A DNA stretch of 22,032 bases from positions 1 through 22,032 of the forward strand of contig JAWXVE010000035.1 of assembly GCA_044425575.1 (NCBI GenBank). Direction: 5' to 3'. This DNA is from JAWXVE01 sp044425575. GTDB lineage: Bacteria > Bacillota > Clostridia > Lachnospirales > Lachnospiraceae. The notes below the pieces were generated by a model. It ran no database searches and had not been told where the DNA came from. It saw only the letters and a program-made list of their open reading frames with translations. A program made the position numbers and the translations under genes. Below, in pieces: positions 1 through 6,528 of this stretch; the first letter of the stretch is position 1, and each line of letters opens with the position of its first letter.

Positions 1-166
1 CAATGGCGGCAACCTCTAGCTTGTTTGTATATAGTTGGTGAATGATTGTTCCAATCAGACTGATGATTACAATATTACATATAAGTGATATAATTTGGCA
101 TATCACATGCTTTACAATGTGATTTCTAGCCTCTGGAACCTGCTTAATTAACTTCATGCTAATCAT
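1..166 (-). CDS. N-terminus of a membrane protein, probably a CydC/D-like ABC exporter half (partial, runs off window)
   Basis: An open frame reads from ATG at 166 to the window edge without a stop. It encodes about 55 residues starting MISMKLIKQVPEARNHIVK, followed by a long hydrophobic stretch (roughly residues 20-45) that looks like a first transmembrane helix. AAGGA lies 8 bases before the ATG, which favours 166 over the in-frame ATG at 157. The pattern of a short basic amphipathic start with Pro-Glu-Ala-Arg, followed by a helix, resembles the opening of CydC/CydD-type ABC transporter transmembrane domains in Clostridia. No ATPase motif lies inside the window, so the family call is an inference; the membrane-protein call is firmer. 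Confidence 0.5.
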   Translation of the reverse strand, partial: MISMKLIKQVPEARNHIVKHVICQIISLICNIVIISLIGTIIHQLYTNKLEVAAI

Positions 167-324
167 CTAATTGATCCTTCTTTCTCTCATTTCTTGCTAT
201 GACTTCGTGTTAGTTACAGCTAACCAGTCTGTAAATAATAGTTATTAATTTATAGGGATATAGGTATATAATTCTTGCAATGTTTTAATTTCATGTGTAA
301 TCAGAATAGCTTCATCTGTGTTGC

Positions 325-709
325 TCACTCCCTTTGAGCATAATAAAACGCAACACTTCTACCTTCTATGACAGGTGCAGCTTCTGCTATGGGCAAATAT
401 CCTTGTGTTCTTAAATAATCACCAGCAACAACAAGGTCCTCTACCTCATAACAGATATGATAGGCACTTATCCCAATTTTCTTGATCAAAGAGCTTACTA
501 CAGAAGCATCACTCATAGGGCACACTAACTCAATGGTATAATCACCATGTTTCATAAAACAAATCTCAATGTCTCTCCGAATCATAGGTCACTTCACTTA
601 CCGCTGTATATCCAAGCATTTGAAATGACTCCATGGATTTTGAAATATTTTTCACTAAACAACCTATATGATGAACTGCTTTTAAATAATTTATGATTAC
701 ATTCCTCAC
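325..709 (-). pseudogene. VOC-family (glyoxalase / methylmalonyl-CoA epimerase-like) gene, frameshifted
   Basis: The downstream half (585-325) encodes IELVCP and YHICYEV, typical of the second half of vicinal-oxygen-chelate proteins. Upstream, in another frame, 694-569 reads LKAVHHIGCLVKNI...MLGYTAVSEVTYDSER and then hits TGA; this is the missing first half with the HHIG metal-ligand motif. The two halves meet at the short GAGAGA tract (plus-strand 571-578). Restoring two bases there would rejoin ...YDSER to DIEICF. The start is also unclear: the frame offers GTG at 709, or ATA at 694 where an ATG would be well placed after GAGGAA. The expected C-terminal end is not obvious either, and an open stretch in a third frame continues to a stop near 245. 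This is probably a decaying gene unless the tract is a sequencing error. Confidence 0.7.
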
Positions 710-787
710 CCAACAGGGCTCTTTCCTACATTCTTTTCAATAGATTCAATATATCATATTCTCTCTGCGAATACTACTAAAAACAAT

Positions 788-815
788 TGTTTTTTATGAC
801 AAAACGGTGTAGAAT
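788..815 (+). promoter_or_regulatory. Candidate sigma-A promoter for the GG-leader peptide gene
   Basis: TTGTTT (788-793) and TAGAAT (810-815) are separated by 16 bases and sit about 47 bases upstream of the peptide start. The ribosome binding site AAGGGG follows at 848-853. The -35 box is weak, so this is a plausible rather than a certain promoter. The sequence TATAACTTATAAC just downstream (821-833) is a short direct repeat that could offer an alternative -10. Confidence 0.4.
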
Positions 816-861
816 CTAGTTATAACTTATAACGAATCACCTGAAGAAAGGGGTATTTATT

Positions 862-1059
862 ATGAACACACCAAAAGGATTAGTAGACGACGGTATTATG
901 ACAACAGCAAAAGACCAAGAAGTTTTAAAGAAATCGAAATTATTAAAAGAGCCTAGCAATGGGTTGCTATCAGAAGAGGAGCTAGATGGAGTAGCTGGGG
1001 GGAATATTCTCCCATCTGTGAGAATATCGGTGGAAGGATCAATTAGTCGTTTATCGTAA
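862..1059 (+). CDS. Double-glycine leader peptide (bacteriocin/RiPP-like or signalling precursor)
   Basis: This 65-residue peptide has a charged N-terminal part ending in LLSEEELDGVAGG (residues 35-47). That is the classic GG-leader recognised and cleaved by C39-peptidase ABC exporters: Leu and Glu residues at spaced positions before Gly-Gly. Cleavage would release an 18-residue core, NILPSVRISVEGSISRLS, which has four Ser, no Cys and no Thr, so a lanthionine-type product is unlikely. The start at 862 is supported by AAGGGG about 8 bases upstream. It is the only gene besides the DJ-1 homologue on the plus strand. No C39 exporter, immunity or modification gene is visible; the truncated ABC-like gene at the left edge is not obviously a C39 exporter. 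It may be an orphan or decayed precursor, or exported in trans. Confidence 0.65.
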   Translation: MNTPKGLVDDGIMTTAKDQEVLKKSKLLKEPSNGLLSEEELDGVAGGNILPSVRISVEGSISRLS

Positions 1060-1088
1060 CTAATTGATTGTAGCTGTAGTCTGACTAA

Positions 1089-1192
1089 ATGATTATGTAT
1101 CAGTATCACCACTACAGATTCCAAACCTGCTACCGTGCCAAACATGCTACCGTGCCAAAGGTTTGTCATCTTGTAGTGGCAGATACAATCAT
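1089..1192. repeat. Long imperfect inverted repeat between convergent genes, possible bidirectional terminator
   Basis: Three nested pairs of arms fold together: ATGATTATGTATC (1089-1101) with GATACAATCAT (1182-1192), CCACTACA (1109-1116) with TGTAGTGG (1172-1179), and CAAACC (1122-1127) with GGTTTG (1160-1165). The structure lies between the stop of the GG peptide (1059) and the stop of the Rpn-family gene (1228, opposite strand), so it could end transcription from both sides. It lacks a clean T-run, and its length suggests a mobile palindromic repeat as an alternative. Confidence 0.6.
1128..1159. repeat. Two tandem copies of a 15-base sequence, period 17
   Basis: TGCTACCGTGCCAAA occurs exactly at 1128-1142 and again at 1145-1159. 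Both copies lie in the loop of the inverted repeat at 1089-1192. A perfect 15-base duplication inside a hairpin loop suggests replication slippage or a duplicated binding site. Confidence 0.85.
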
Positions 1193-1227
1193 ACCTTGCA
1201 GTGGATAGTTGTGACTGTATCGTATTC

Positions 1228-2133
1228 TTATATAGTAACCAACATATCCATATAATGCTTACGTTCCTCTTCTGGTACCTCTAACGTATTCATAGCCTGA
1301 CTAAGTGTCATACCTGCATTTTTCACAAGCTTTTCTATAGCTTGCTTACGCATTTCCATATAACCTGATTCTTTGCCTAATTCTATACCCTGTTCTTTGC
1401 CTAATTCCTTACTCATTTCCATTAATTCATCCATAATTTCACACATAATCTCAAATCCTCCATCGTCTTCTTTTAAAAATCTTACTCGTCTCACTAAATT
1501 AGGAAATGCTTCATGTTCTATTGTTACATCTGAATTCACAAGAAATCTAATTAATGCTTCTTGCTCCTTGGTATCTGCTTTCCCACTTAGATTCACATAG
1601 TATTCATGTACGCCATTGTCTGGACAATCTGCTTCATCACAACAATCTTCCGCATTGTTGTATTTTCTTATCACTTCTCGAATGGCTGCATTAGAAGTAC
1701 CAAACTTTTTTTTACTAAGATAGATGCCATATACTTCTGGCAATTGTTCGTACTCTACACCCTTATCTAGTAGATTCATGTCAATACTTCCAATGTTATA
1801 ACGATTCCTTCTTAGATGATCCTCATCTGCCCTAGGGTGCATCTCCAGTGTTAACCTTGTTCCATCTTCTTCCACTGCATAAATATCTAGGATTACAGAA
1901 CGTGTCTCTAACTGCCTAATAGAATATTGCGACTCAACCTCTTGAATGCGAATGTTACGCCCTGTAAGAATTCCAATGACTTCTTCACATGCTCTAGCAT
2001 CTTCTAGAACTTTACCTAGGAATAAATCACTTGTTAATTGGAAGTTGCTAATTCGTTTTCTTGCCTCTTGCTGTAATGCACTACTTGGTTCGACCTGTAG
2101 TTCGTTAATTGGTTCTTGGTTCAAATACTTCAC
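1228..2133 (-). CDS. Rpn-family / PD-(D/E)XK nuclease family transposase-like protein
   Basis: The 301-residue protein opens with a linker and then FQLTSDLFLGKVLEDARACEE, followed by SVILDIYA (Asp83) and LTLEMH (Glu97, His99). This is the layout of the PDDEXK_2/Rpn family of DNA nucleases, linked in E. coli to RecA-independent recombination and often annotated as transposases. The usual third residue of the E-x-Q motif is Gln; here it is His, so activity may be altered. A conserved middle part (RNRYNIGSIDMNLLDKG) and a charged, repetitive C-terminal tail with GKEQGIELGKESG complete the family picture. The start is GTG with a modest GGAAAGAGA upstream. Strong upstream promoter and long leader are described separately. 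Such genes are often multicopy and linked to repeats, which is also seen here. Confidence 0.8.
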   Translation of the reverse strand: MKYLNQEPINELQVEPSSALQQEARKRISNFQLTSDLFLGKVLEDARACEEVIGILTGRNIRIQEVESQYSIRQLETRSVILDIYAVEEDGTRLTLEMHPRADEDHLRRNRYNIGSIDMNLLDKGVEYEQLPEVYGIYLSKKKFGTSNAAIREVIRKYNNAEDCCDEADCPDNGVHEYYVNLSGKADTKEQEALIRFLVNSDVTIEHEAFPNLVRRVRFLKEDDGGFEIMCEIMDELMEMSKELGKEQGIELGKESGYMEMRKQAIEKLVKNAGMTLSQAMNTLEVPEEERKHYMDMLVTI

Positions 2134-2146
2134 CTGTTCTCTTTCC

Positions 2147-2227
2147 GCAAGAATGGGTTATAAGTAGCGATACATACTTCATACAAATGCAGAAAAAGAA
2201 GCAAATTCTTCACTCTGCCATTCTTGC
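2147..2227 (-). promoter_or_regulatory. Structured 5' leader of the Rpn-family gene with a perfect 10-bp inverted repeat
   Basis: On the minus strand GCAAGAATGG (2227-2218) is exactly complementary to CCATTCTTGC (2156-2147), 61 bases apart. The second arm touches the GGAAAGAGA ribosome binding site before the GTG at 2133. Pairing could hide or present that site. With the promoter at 2346-2374 the leader would be about 200 bases long. The regulatory role is inferred from position only. Confidence 0.4.
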
Positions 2228-2345
2228 TATTCTAATGTTGGTTGTTTGGTAATAAAAGCATGGAATGATTCAGAGTTGTGTTAGAACGGTAGGGTCTAGA
2301 ACGACTGCTACCTCTTAAATATCTTTGAATTATTGCTTTGTGTTT

Positions 2346-2374
2346 ACTATACGCTTGTTTGGACTGATTGTCAA
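2346..2374 (-). promoter_or_regulatory. Strong sigma-A promoter driving the Rpn-family gene
   Basis: Read on the minus strand, TTGACA (2374-2369) is followed after 17 bases by TATAGT (2351-2346), one mismatch from full consensus. Transcription would begin near 2339, leaving a leader of about 205 bases before the Rpn gene. The promoter lies between the MITE-like repeat and the gene. Confidence 0.75.
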
Positions 2375-2448
2375 CGTAATTTTAAGAATTTTAGATAAAT
2401 CTGTAAAATAATGTATGAATGACTCCCACTACTGTGCGGATATACAAC

Positions 2449-2575
2449 AACAGCCAGCTATTTCCTATGAAAGGCCTTGGCAATCGTCAGCACTTGCCGC
2501 TTGTTCTGTAAGCGGTTAGTACTGCTACGATTTCCACGGAGCGAGAGCGTCCTTGAATGGGAAATACTGGCTGTT
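2449..2575. repeat. MITE-like palindromic intergenic element (full copy)
   Basis: The 127-bp element begins AACAGCCAG (2449-2457) and ends CTGGCTGTT (2567-2575), perfect terminal inverted repeats. The match continues imperfectly inward (TATTTCCTATGAAAGG against CCTTGAATGGGAAATA). At its centre CCGCTT and AAGCGG form a hairpin around a 7-base loop. It carries no ORF and lies downstream of the decarboxylase operon, so it would form a hairpin in that transcript's 3' end. It looks like a dispersed non-autonomous repeat; the copy number in the genome cannot be seen here. Confidence 0.75.
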
Positions 2576-2603
2576 AATTTATATCTGTATAGTAGCCATC
2601 ATC

Positions 2604-2646
2604 TCCACGGAGCGAAAGCGTCCTTAAATGGGAAATACTGGCTGTT
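2604..2646. repeat. Partial second copy of the MITE-like element's right end
   Basis: Bases 2604-2646 repeat 2533-2575 with two differences (GAGAG/GAAAG and TTGAATG/TTAAATG), 71 bases further on, ending again in CTGGCTGTT. The sequences outside also pair: GGATATA just left of the full element and TATATCC just right of this copy. The rest of the 2134-2678 gene-free stretch holds only the Rpn leader and promoter. Confidence 0.85.
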
Positions 2647-2678
2647 GTCATTATATATCCGTATCGTAATCTACTCCA

Positions 2679-4106
2679 CTACACTGGATACGCATTATTC
2701 TTCGTATCAGCTTGTGTCATATCAACTTTTTCTTGTTGAGCTTGGCGATACTTGAAGAAATCAGTAGCAACTTGAGGGAATAATGCATATGATAATACAT
2801 CTTCGTCTTGTTGGCTCCATTCTTTCATCTCAGCTCTTAATTGATCCAACTCATTATCAAGAGTATCCGCAAAGCGACACGTAATACGTTCTTCTCCTGG
2901 GATTACTTTATCAATAATCTCTTGGTTCATAGGCTTAACTGTTTGGCCATATTCTCCACGAAGTACTGCTTTTGTTTCTTTCGTAGCCATTTTGTAACGT
3001 TCGCCCATAAGCACGTTAAATACGGCTTGTGTTCCAACGATTTGTGAAGAAGGTGTAACAAGTGGGCACTCTCCAAGATCTTTACGCACTCTTGGGATTT
3101 CTTGTAATACTTCGTAGTATTTGTCTTCTGCATTTTGCTCTTTTAACTGAGATACCATATTAGATAACATACCACCTGGTACTTGGTATAATAATGTCTT
3201 AATATCAACACCCATAACCTTAGGATTTAACAATCCATTTGCAAGGCATTCATCACGATATGGTCTAAAGTAATCTGCGATTTCAGCTAGTAAGTTTTGA
3301 TCGAATCCTGGGTCATATTCTGTTCCCTTAAAGGTTTCTGCCATAACTTCTGTTGCAGGTTGTGAAGTTCCCATTGCAAGTGGTGACATTGCACAGTCAA
3401 TTACATCTACTCCAGCTTCTACTGCTTTTAGATAAGTCATACCAGCTACACCTGATGTATAGTGAGTATGAAGTTGAATTGGAAGCTTCGTAGCACTCTT
3501 CATTGCAGAGATTAACTCAGTTGCTTTATAAGGTACTAACAGACCAGCCATATCCTTGATACAGATAGAATCTGCACCCATTTCTTCAACACTCTTAGCC
3601 ATATTCATCCAATATTCCATGGTATAAGCATCACCTAATGTATAAGAAAGAGCAATTTGTGCGTGTCCTTTTCCTTCTTGTTGTTTGAATTTATTCGTTG
3701 CATTAACTGCTTCTTGTAAGTTTCTAAGGTCATTTAAACAGTCAAAGATACGAATTACATCGATACCATTTGAAATAGATTTTTGTACGAAGTAATCTAC
3801 CACATCATCTGCATATGGGCGATATCCTAAGATATTTTGACCTCTAAATAACATTTGTAATGGTGTATTAGGACAACCATCTTTAATCTTTCTTAATCTT
3901 TCCCATGGATCTTCCTTCAGGAAACGAAGAGATGCATCAAATGTAGCACCTCCCCAACATTCAATGGAATGGTATCCTACTTGATCCATTTTGCTAAGAA
4001 TTGGAAGCATAAATTCAGTTGGCATTCTTGTTGCAATAAGTGATTGATGTGCATCACGCAAGATTGTTTCGGTAATGCCAATTGGTTTTTTAACTTGTTC
4101 TGACAT
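2679..4106 (-). CDS. Pyruvate/oxaloacetate-type carboxyltransferase subunit (transcarboxylase 5S / OadA-like, no biotin domain)
   Basis: The 475-residue protein transfers CO2 between carboxybiotin and a keto acid (pyruvate/oxaloacetate). It has the HMGL-like TIM barrel with TETILRDAHQS (Asp18, metal ligand), the carboxylated-lysine loop SICIKDMAG with Lys184, and LHTHYTSG (His213 and His215, metal ligands). A conserved C-terminal carboxylase domain follows (LVTPSSQIVGTQAV, GEYGQTVKP). These residues match those known for the P. shermanii 5S subunit. It ends before any biotinyl domain; the carrier is the separate gene at 5364-5735. AGGAGG precedes the ATG. It is the last gene of the operon. 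It could be labelled oadA, but the absence of a fused biotin domain and the CoA-type partner make a 5S-like role equally likely. Confidence 0.9.
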   Translation of the reverse strand: MSEQVKKPIGITETILRDAHQSLIATRMPTEFMLPILSKMDQVGYHSIECWGGATFDASLRFLKEDPWERLRKIKDGCPNTPLQMLFRGQNILGYRPYADDVVDYFVQKSISNGIDVIRIFDCLNDLRNLQEAVNATNKFKQQEGKGHAQIALSYTLGDAYTMEYWMNMAKSVEEMGADSICIKDMAGLLVPYKATELISAMKSATKLPIQLHTHYTSGVAGMTYLKAVEAGVDVIDCAMSPLAMGTSQPATEVMAETFKGTEYDPGFDQNLLAEIADYFRPYRDECLANGLLNPKVMGVDIKTLLYQVPGGMLSNMVSQLKEQNAEDKYYEVLQEIPRVRKDLGECPLVTPSSQIVGTQAVFNVLMGERYKMATKETKAVLRGEYGQTVKPMNQEIIDKVIPGEERITCRFADTLDNELDQLRAEMKEWSQQDEDVLSYALFPQVATDFFKYRQAQQEKVDMTQADTKNNAYPV

Positions 4107-4167
4107 TCTATTTCCTCCTATAATTGATTATTCTTATGAAACTCTATTGTCTTACTAAGTAACAATC

Positions 4168-5316
4168 TTACATAACTCCAAAGATTGCCATAAAAGTGCC
4201 TGCAGCAACTGCTGTTCCAATTACACCTGCTACATTGGGTCCCATTGCATGCATGAGTAAGAAATTGGTTGGATCCGCCTCTGCTCCTACTCTTTGAGAA
4301 ACGCGCGCAGCCATTGGCACTGCTGATACACCCGCTGATCCTATTAATGGATTTACTTTGCCATGTGTCAATTTACACATAATCTTACCAAAGATAACAC
4401 CTGATGCTGTACCAAATGAAAAGGCAACTAAACCAAGTACAACGATTTTAATGGTATCCATATTAAGAAATGCTTCTGCACTCGTAGTTGCTCCTACTGA
4501 TGTTCCTAATAAAATAACAACAATATACATAAGTGCATTTGTTGATGTTTCTACTAATTGTCTTACTACGCCTGACTCTTTAAATAAATTACCAAGCATT
4601 AACATACCAACAAGTGGTGCAGTAGTAGGTAATAATAGACACACAACGATTGTAACAATAATTGGGAAGAGAATCTTCTCAAGCTTTGATACGGAACGAA
4701 GTTGCTCCATCTTAATCTTTCTCTCTTCTTCTGTAGTAAGAGCCTTCATAATTGGTGGTTGAATAATTGGCACGAGAGACATATACGAATATGCCGCTAC
4801 CGCAATTGGTCCAAGTAATGCAGTTTGGCCTAACTTTCCTGCAAGGAAAATGGAAGTCGGTCCATCCGCTCCACCAATAATAGAAATTGCAGCTGCCGCT
4901 TTATCATTGAATCCAAGGGCAATTGCGCCAAAGTATGCTGCAAATATACCAAACTGTGCGGCTGCACCAAGTAAGAAACTCTTAGGGTTTGCAATTAATG
5001 GTCCAAAGTCTGTCATTGCTCCTACTCCTAAGAATATTAGTGATGGAAGAATTGCCCATTCATCTAATAAATAGAAGTAATATAATAACCCGCCAGCTTC
5101 GCCATTTTCACCCACATGCGCCATGATATCTGGATAAATATTAACTAATAGCATACCAAATGCAATCGGCACTAAAAGAAGTGGTTCATATTCTTTTTTG
5201 ATTGCTAAAAATAGAAATGTACAAGCTACTGCAATCATAACGTAATTACCAATCGTTAGATTGAAAAATGCCGTTTGATGAAGTAGGTTGTCTAATGTAT
5301 TTGCTATATAAGACAT
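4168..5316 (-). CDS. Sodium-ion-translocating decarboxylase beta subunit (OadB/MmdB/GcdB family)
   Basis: The 382-residue protein is a very hydrophobic membrane protein with about nine to eleven transmembrane segments. It decarboxylates carboxybiotin and uses the energy to export Na+. The hallmark IIGGADGPTSIFLAG carries Asp151, equivalent to the essential Asp of the K. pneumoniae OadB pump. Other conserved parts include SLIFLGVGAMTDFGPLIANP, and near the end NPLIGSAGVSAVPMAARVSQ and LMHAMGPNVAGVIGTAVAAG. Length is close to MmdB/GcdB. A GGAGGT-like site lies just before the ATG. Its neighbours are the biotin carrier upstream and the 5S-like subunit downstream. The membrane location and Na+ coupling follow from the family. 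Confidence 0.93.
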   Translation of the reverse strand: MSYIANTLDNLLHQTAFFNLTIGNYVMIAVACTFLFLAIKKEYEPLLLVPIAFGMLLVNIYPDIMAHVGENGEAGGLLYYFYLLDEWAILPSLIFLGVGAMTDFGPLIANPKSFLLGAAAQFGIFAAYFGAIALGFNDKAAAAISIIGGADGPTSIFLAGKLGQTALLGPIAVAAYSYMSLVPIIQPPIMKALTTEEERKIKMEQLRSVSKLEKILFPIIVTIVVCLLLPTTAPLVGMLMLGNLFKESGVVRQLVETSTNALMYIVVILLGTSVGATTSAEAFLNMDTIKIVVLGLVAFSFGTASGVIFGKIMCKLTHGKVNPLIGSAGVSAVPMAARVSQRVGAEADPTNFLLMHAMGPNVAGVIGTAVAAGTFMAIFGVM

Positions 5317-5363
5317 TCAGTTAACCTCCTAATTGTATGTAACACACAGATTCCTATGAATTA

Positions 5364-5735
5364 CTAGTTAAGTGTTGCAAGTAATGCACCTGCTTCTACT
5401 GCATCTCCCACTGTTACATCAATACTTGCTACTGTACCATCTTGGGATGCAACTACCGGAATCTCCATCTTCATTGCTTCTACAATTACGACAGTATCAC
5501 CTTTCTTCACTGCTTGCCCTACAGATGCTTCAATCTTAAATACTTTACCTGCTGCACCTGCTTCGATTCTAACGCTACCCGCTCCAACTGCTGCTGCAGG
5601 AGCTGCTTTTGGTGCCGCCTTAGGTGCCGCTGCTGTAGGCGCTGCTTTTGGTGCCATGGCTACTCCACTTGTTGTTCCTTCTTCTACCACTACATCATAT
5701 ACGTTTCCATTTACGGTAATTGTATAGTTTTTCAT
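5364..5735 (-). CDS. Biotin carboxyl carrier protein of the decarboxylase complex
   Basis: The 123-residue carrier has a short N-terminal segment (MKNYTITVNGNVYDVVVEE), an Ala/Pro/Lys-rich flexible linker (about residues 26-50), and a C-terminal biotinyl domain with EAMKMEI, Lys89 being the biotin attachment site. The swinging biotin shuttles CO2 between the carboxyltransferases and the beta-subunit pump. Size and linker resemble the 1.3S subunit of transcarboxylase and MmdC/GcdC. AGGAGGACAAT precedes the ATG, 17 bases after the OadG-like gene. It is the only biotin domain in the operon. Confidence 0.95.
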   Translation of the reverse strand: MKNYTITVNGNVYDVVVEEGTTSGVAMAPKAAPTAAAPKAAPKAAPAAAVGAGSVRIEAGAAGKVFKIEASVGQAVKKGDTVVIVEAMKMEIPVVASQDGTVASIDVTVGDAVEAGALLATLN

Positions 5736-5752
5736 TTTATTGTCCTCCTAAA

Positions 5753-6511
5753 CTATTTATGTTTTCTAATTGAACGAACTACGAATCCGTCTGTTGTAGT
5801 TGCACCTTCACTTGCTGCAATAGCAGCTGCAATTACCGCAACCAATTCACAATCTTGATCTACTGCTATTTCTTCTTGTTCCACAATTCTTTCTACTACT
5901 TGTTCTACTGCCCTTTCACTCACCGTACTAGATTGCTTAGATTTTTCTTCAAAGATTGCAATGTACTTAAAGCGTGAAATTATAAACATGATTAGAATTA
6001 AAACACTAAACACACTGCCTAATCCCAATAAGGTATTCAAACCTGCTTTTGTCATCTGCTCGCCAAATGTATAATCCACATTGGTCACAACACTTGTTAT
6101 CTCGTACTTTTCATCATAAAGAATAACGATTTCTGCATCTCTAAGTCTTCCGTCTACGGAAACGGTAGCAACAATGGAATCATTACCTACTTCATTATTA
6201 ATGGCAGTAATTACAGGACTGTCACCAATTTCTTCTAGTGCATCTTGATAAGATTCAATTCCTGCAATAAATACTTCACTTGACATAAGAAGTCCTGCTT
6301 GTTGCCAAGTCATTTCCTCTATTGCCATTTCGTATTCCCCTAATGATAAGTAAGTCTCTGCTGACACCGGATCCGTAATCACTCCAACAATAGAGCTTGT
6401 AAATGTGTCCAGTACGGATGTATCAACTGATAACGCCTCTTGTTTTGAACCACATGCTGTAAACAATAAAGTGCAGGTAATCATACATAATAATGTTAAA
6501 TATTTTTTCAT
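5753..6511 (-). CDS. Lipoprotein-OadG fusion, gamma/delta subunit of the Na+-pumping decarboxylase
   Basis: The protein starts MKKYLTLLCMITCTLLFTAC, a lipoprotein signal peptide with the lipobox Cys at residue 20 of this start. An extracellular domain of about 130 residues follows, then one transmembrane helix (GLNTLLGLGSVFSVLILIMF), a charged Glu/Val-rich cytoplasmic linker, and the OadG-type end ELVAVIAAAIAASEG. OadG normally is a small single-helix anchor that stabilises the complex; here it carries an extra outer lipoprotein domain. Another ATG lies 12 bases upstream at 6523, but AAAGG directly abuts it, so 6511 is preferred. The upstream carboxyltransferase stops at 6529, so the genes are coupled. 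The outer domain's function is not recognised; it resembles small stress/lipoprotein domains in size. Confidence 0.82.
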   Translation of the reverse strand: MKKYLTLLCMITCTLLFTACGSKQEALSVDTSVLDTFTSSIVGVITDPVSAETYLSLGEYEMAIEEMTWQQAGLLMSSEVFIAGIESYQDALEEIGDSPVITAINNEVGNDSIVATVSVDGRLRDAEIVILYDEKYEITSVVTNVDYTFGEQMTKAGLNTLLGLGSVFSVLILIMFIISRFKYIAIFEEKSKQSSTVSERAVEQVVERIVEQEEIAVDQDCELVAVIAAAIAASEGATTTDGFVVRSIRKHK

Positions 6512-6528
6512 ATTAAGTATCATCCTTT

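Noticed and set aside
5442..5858. Plus-strand Cys-rich frame over the biotin carrier gene
   Set aside because: Its Cys/Arg runs are the reverse complement of the Ala/Pro-rich linker (GCAGC repeats) and no start signal supports it.
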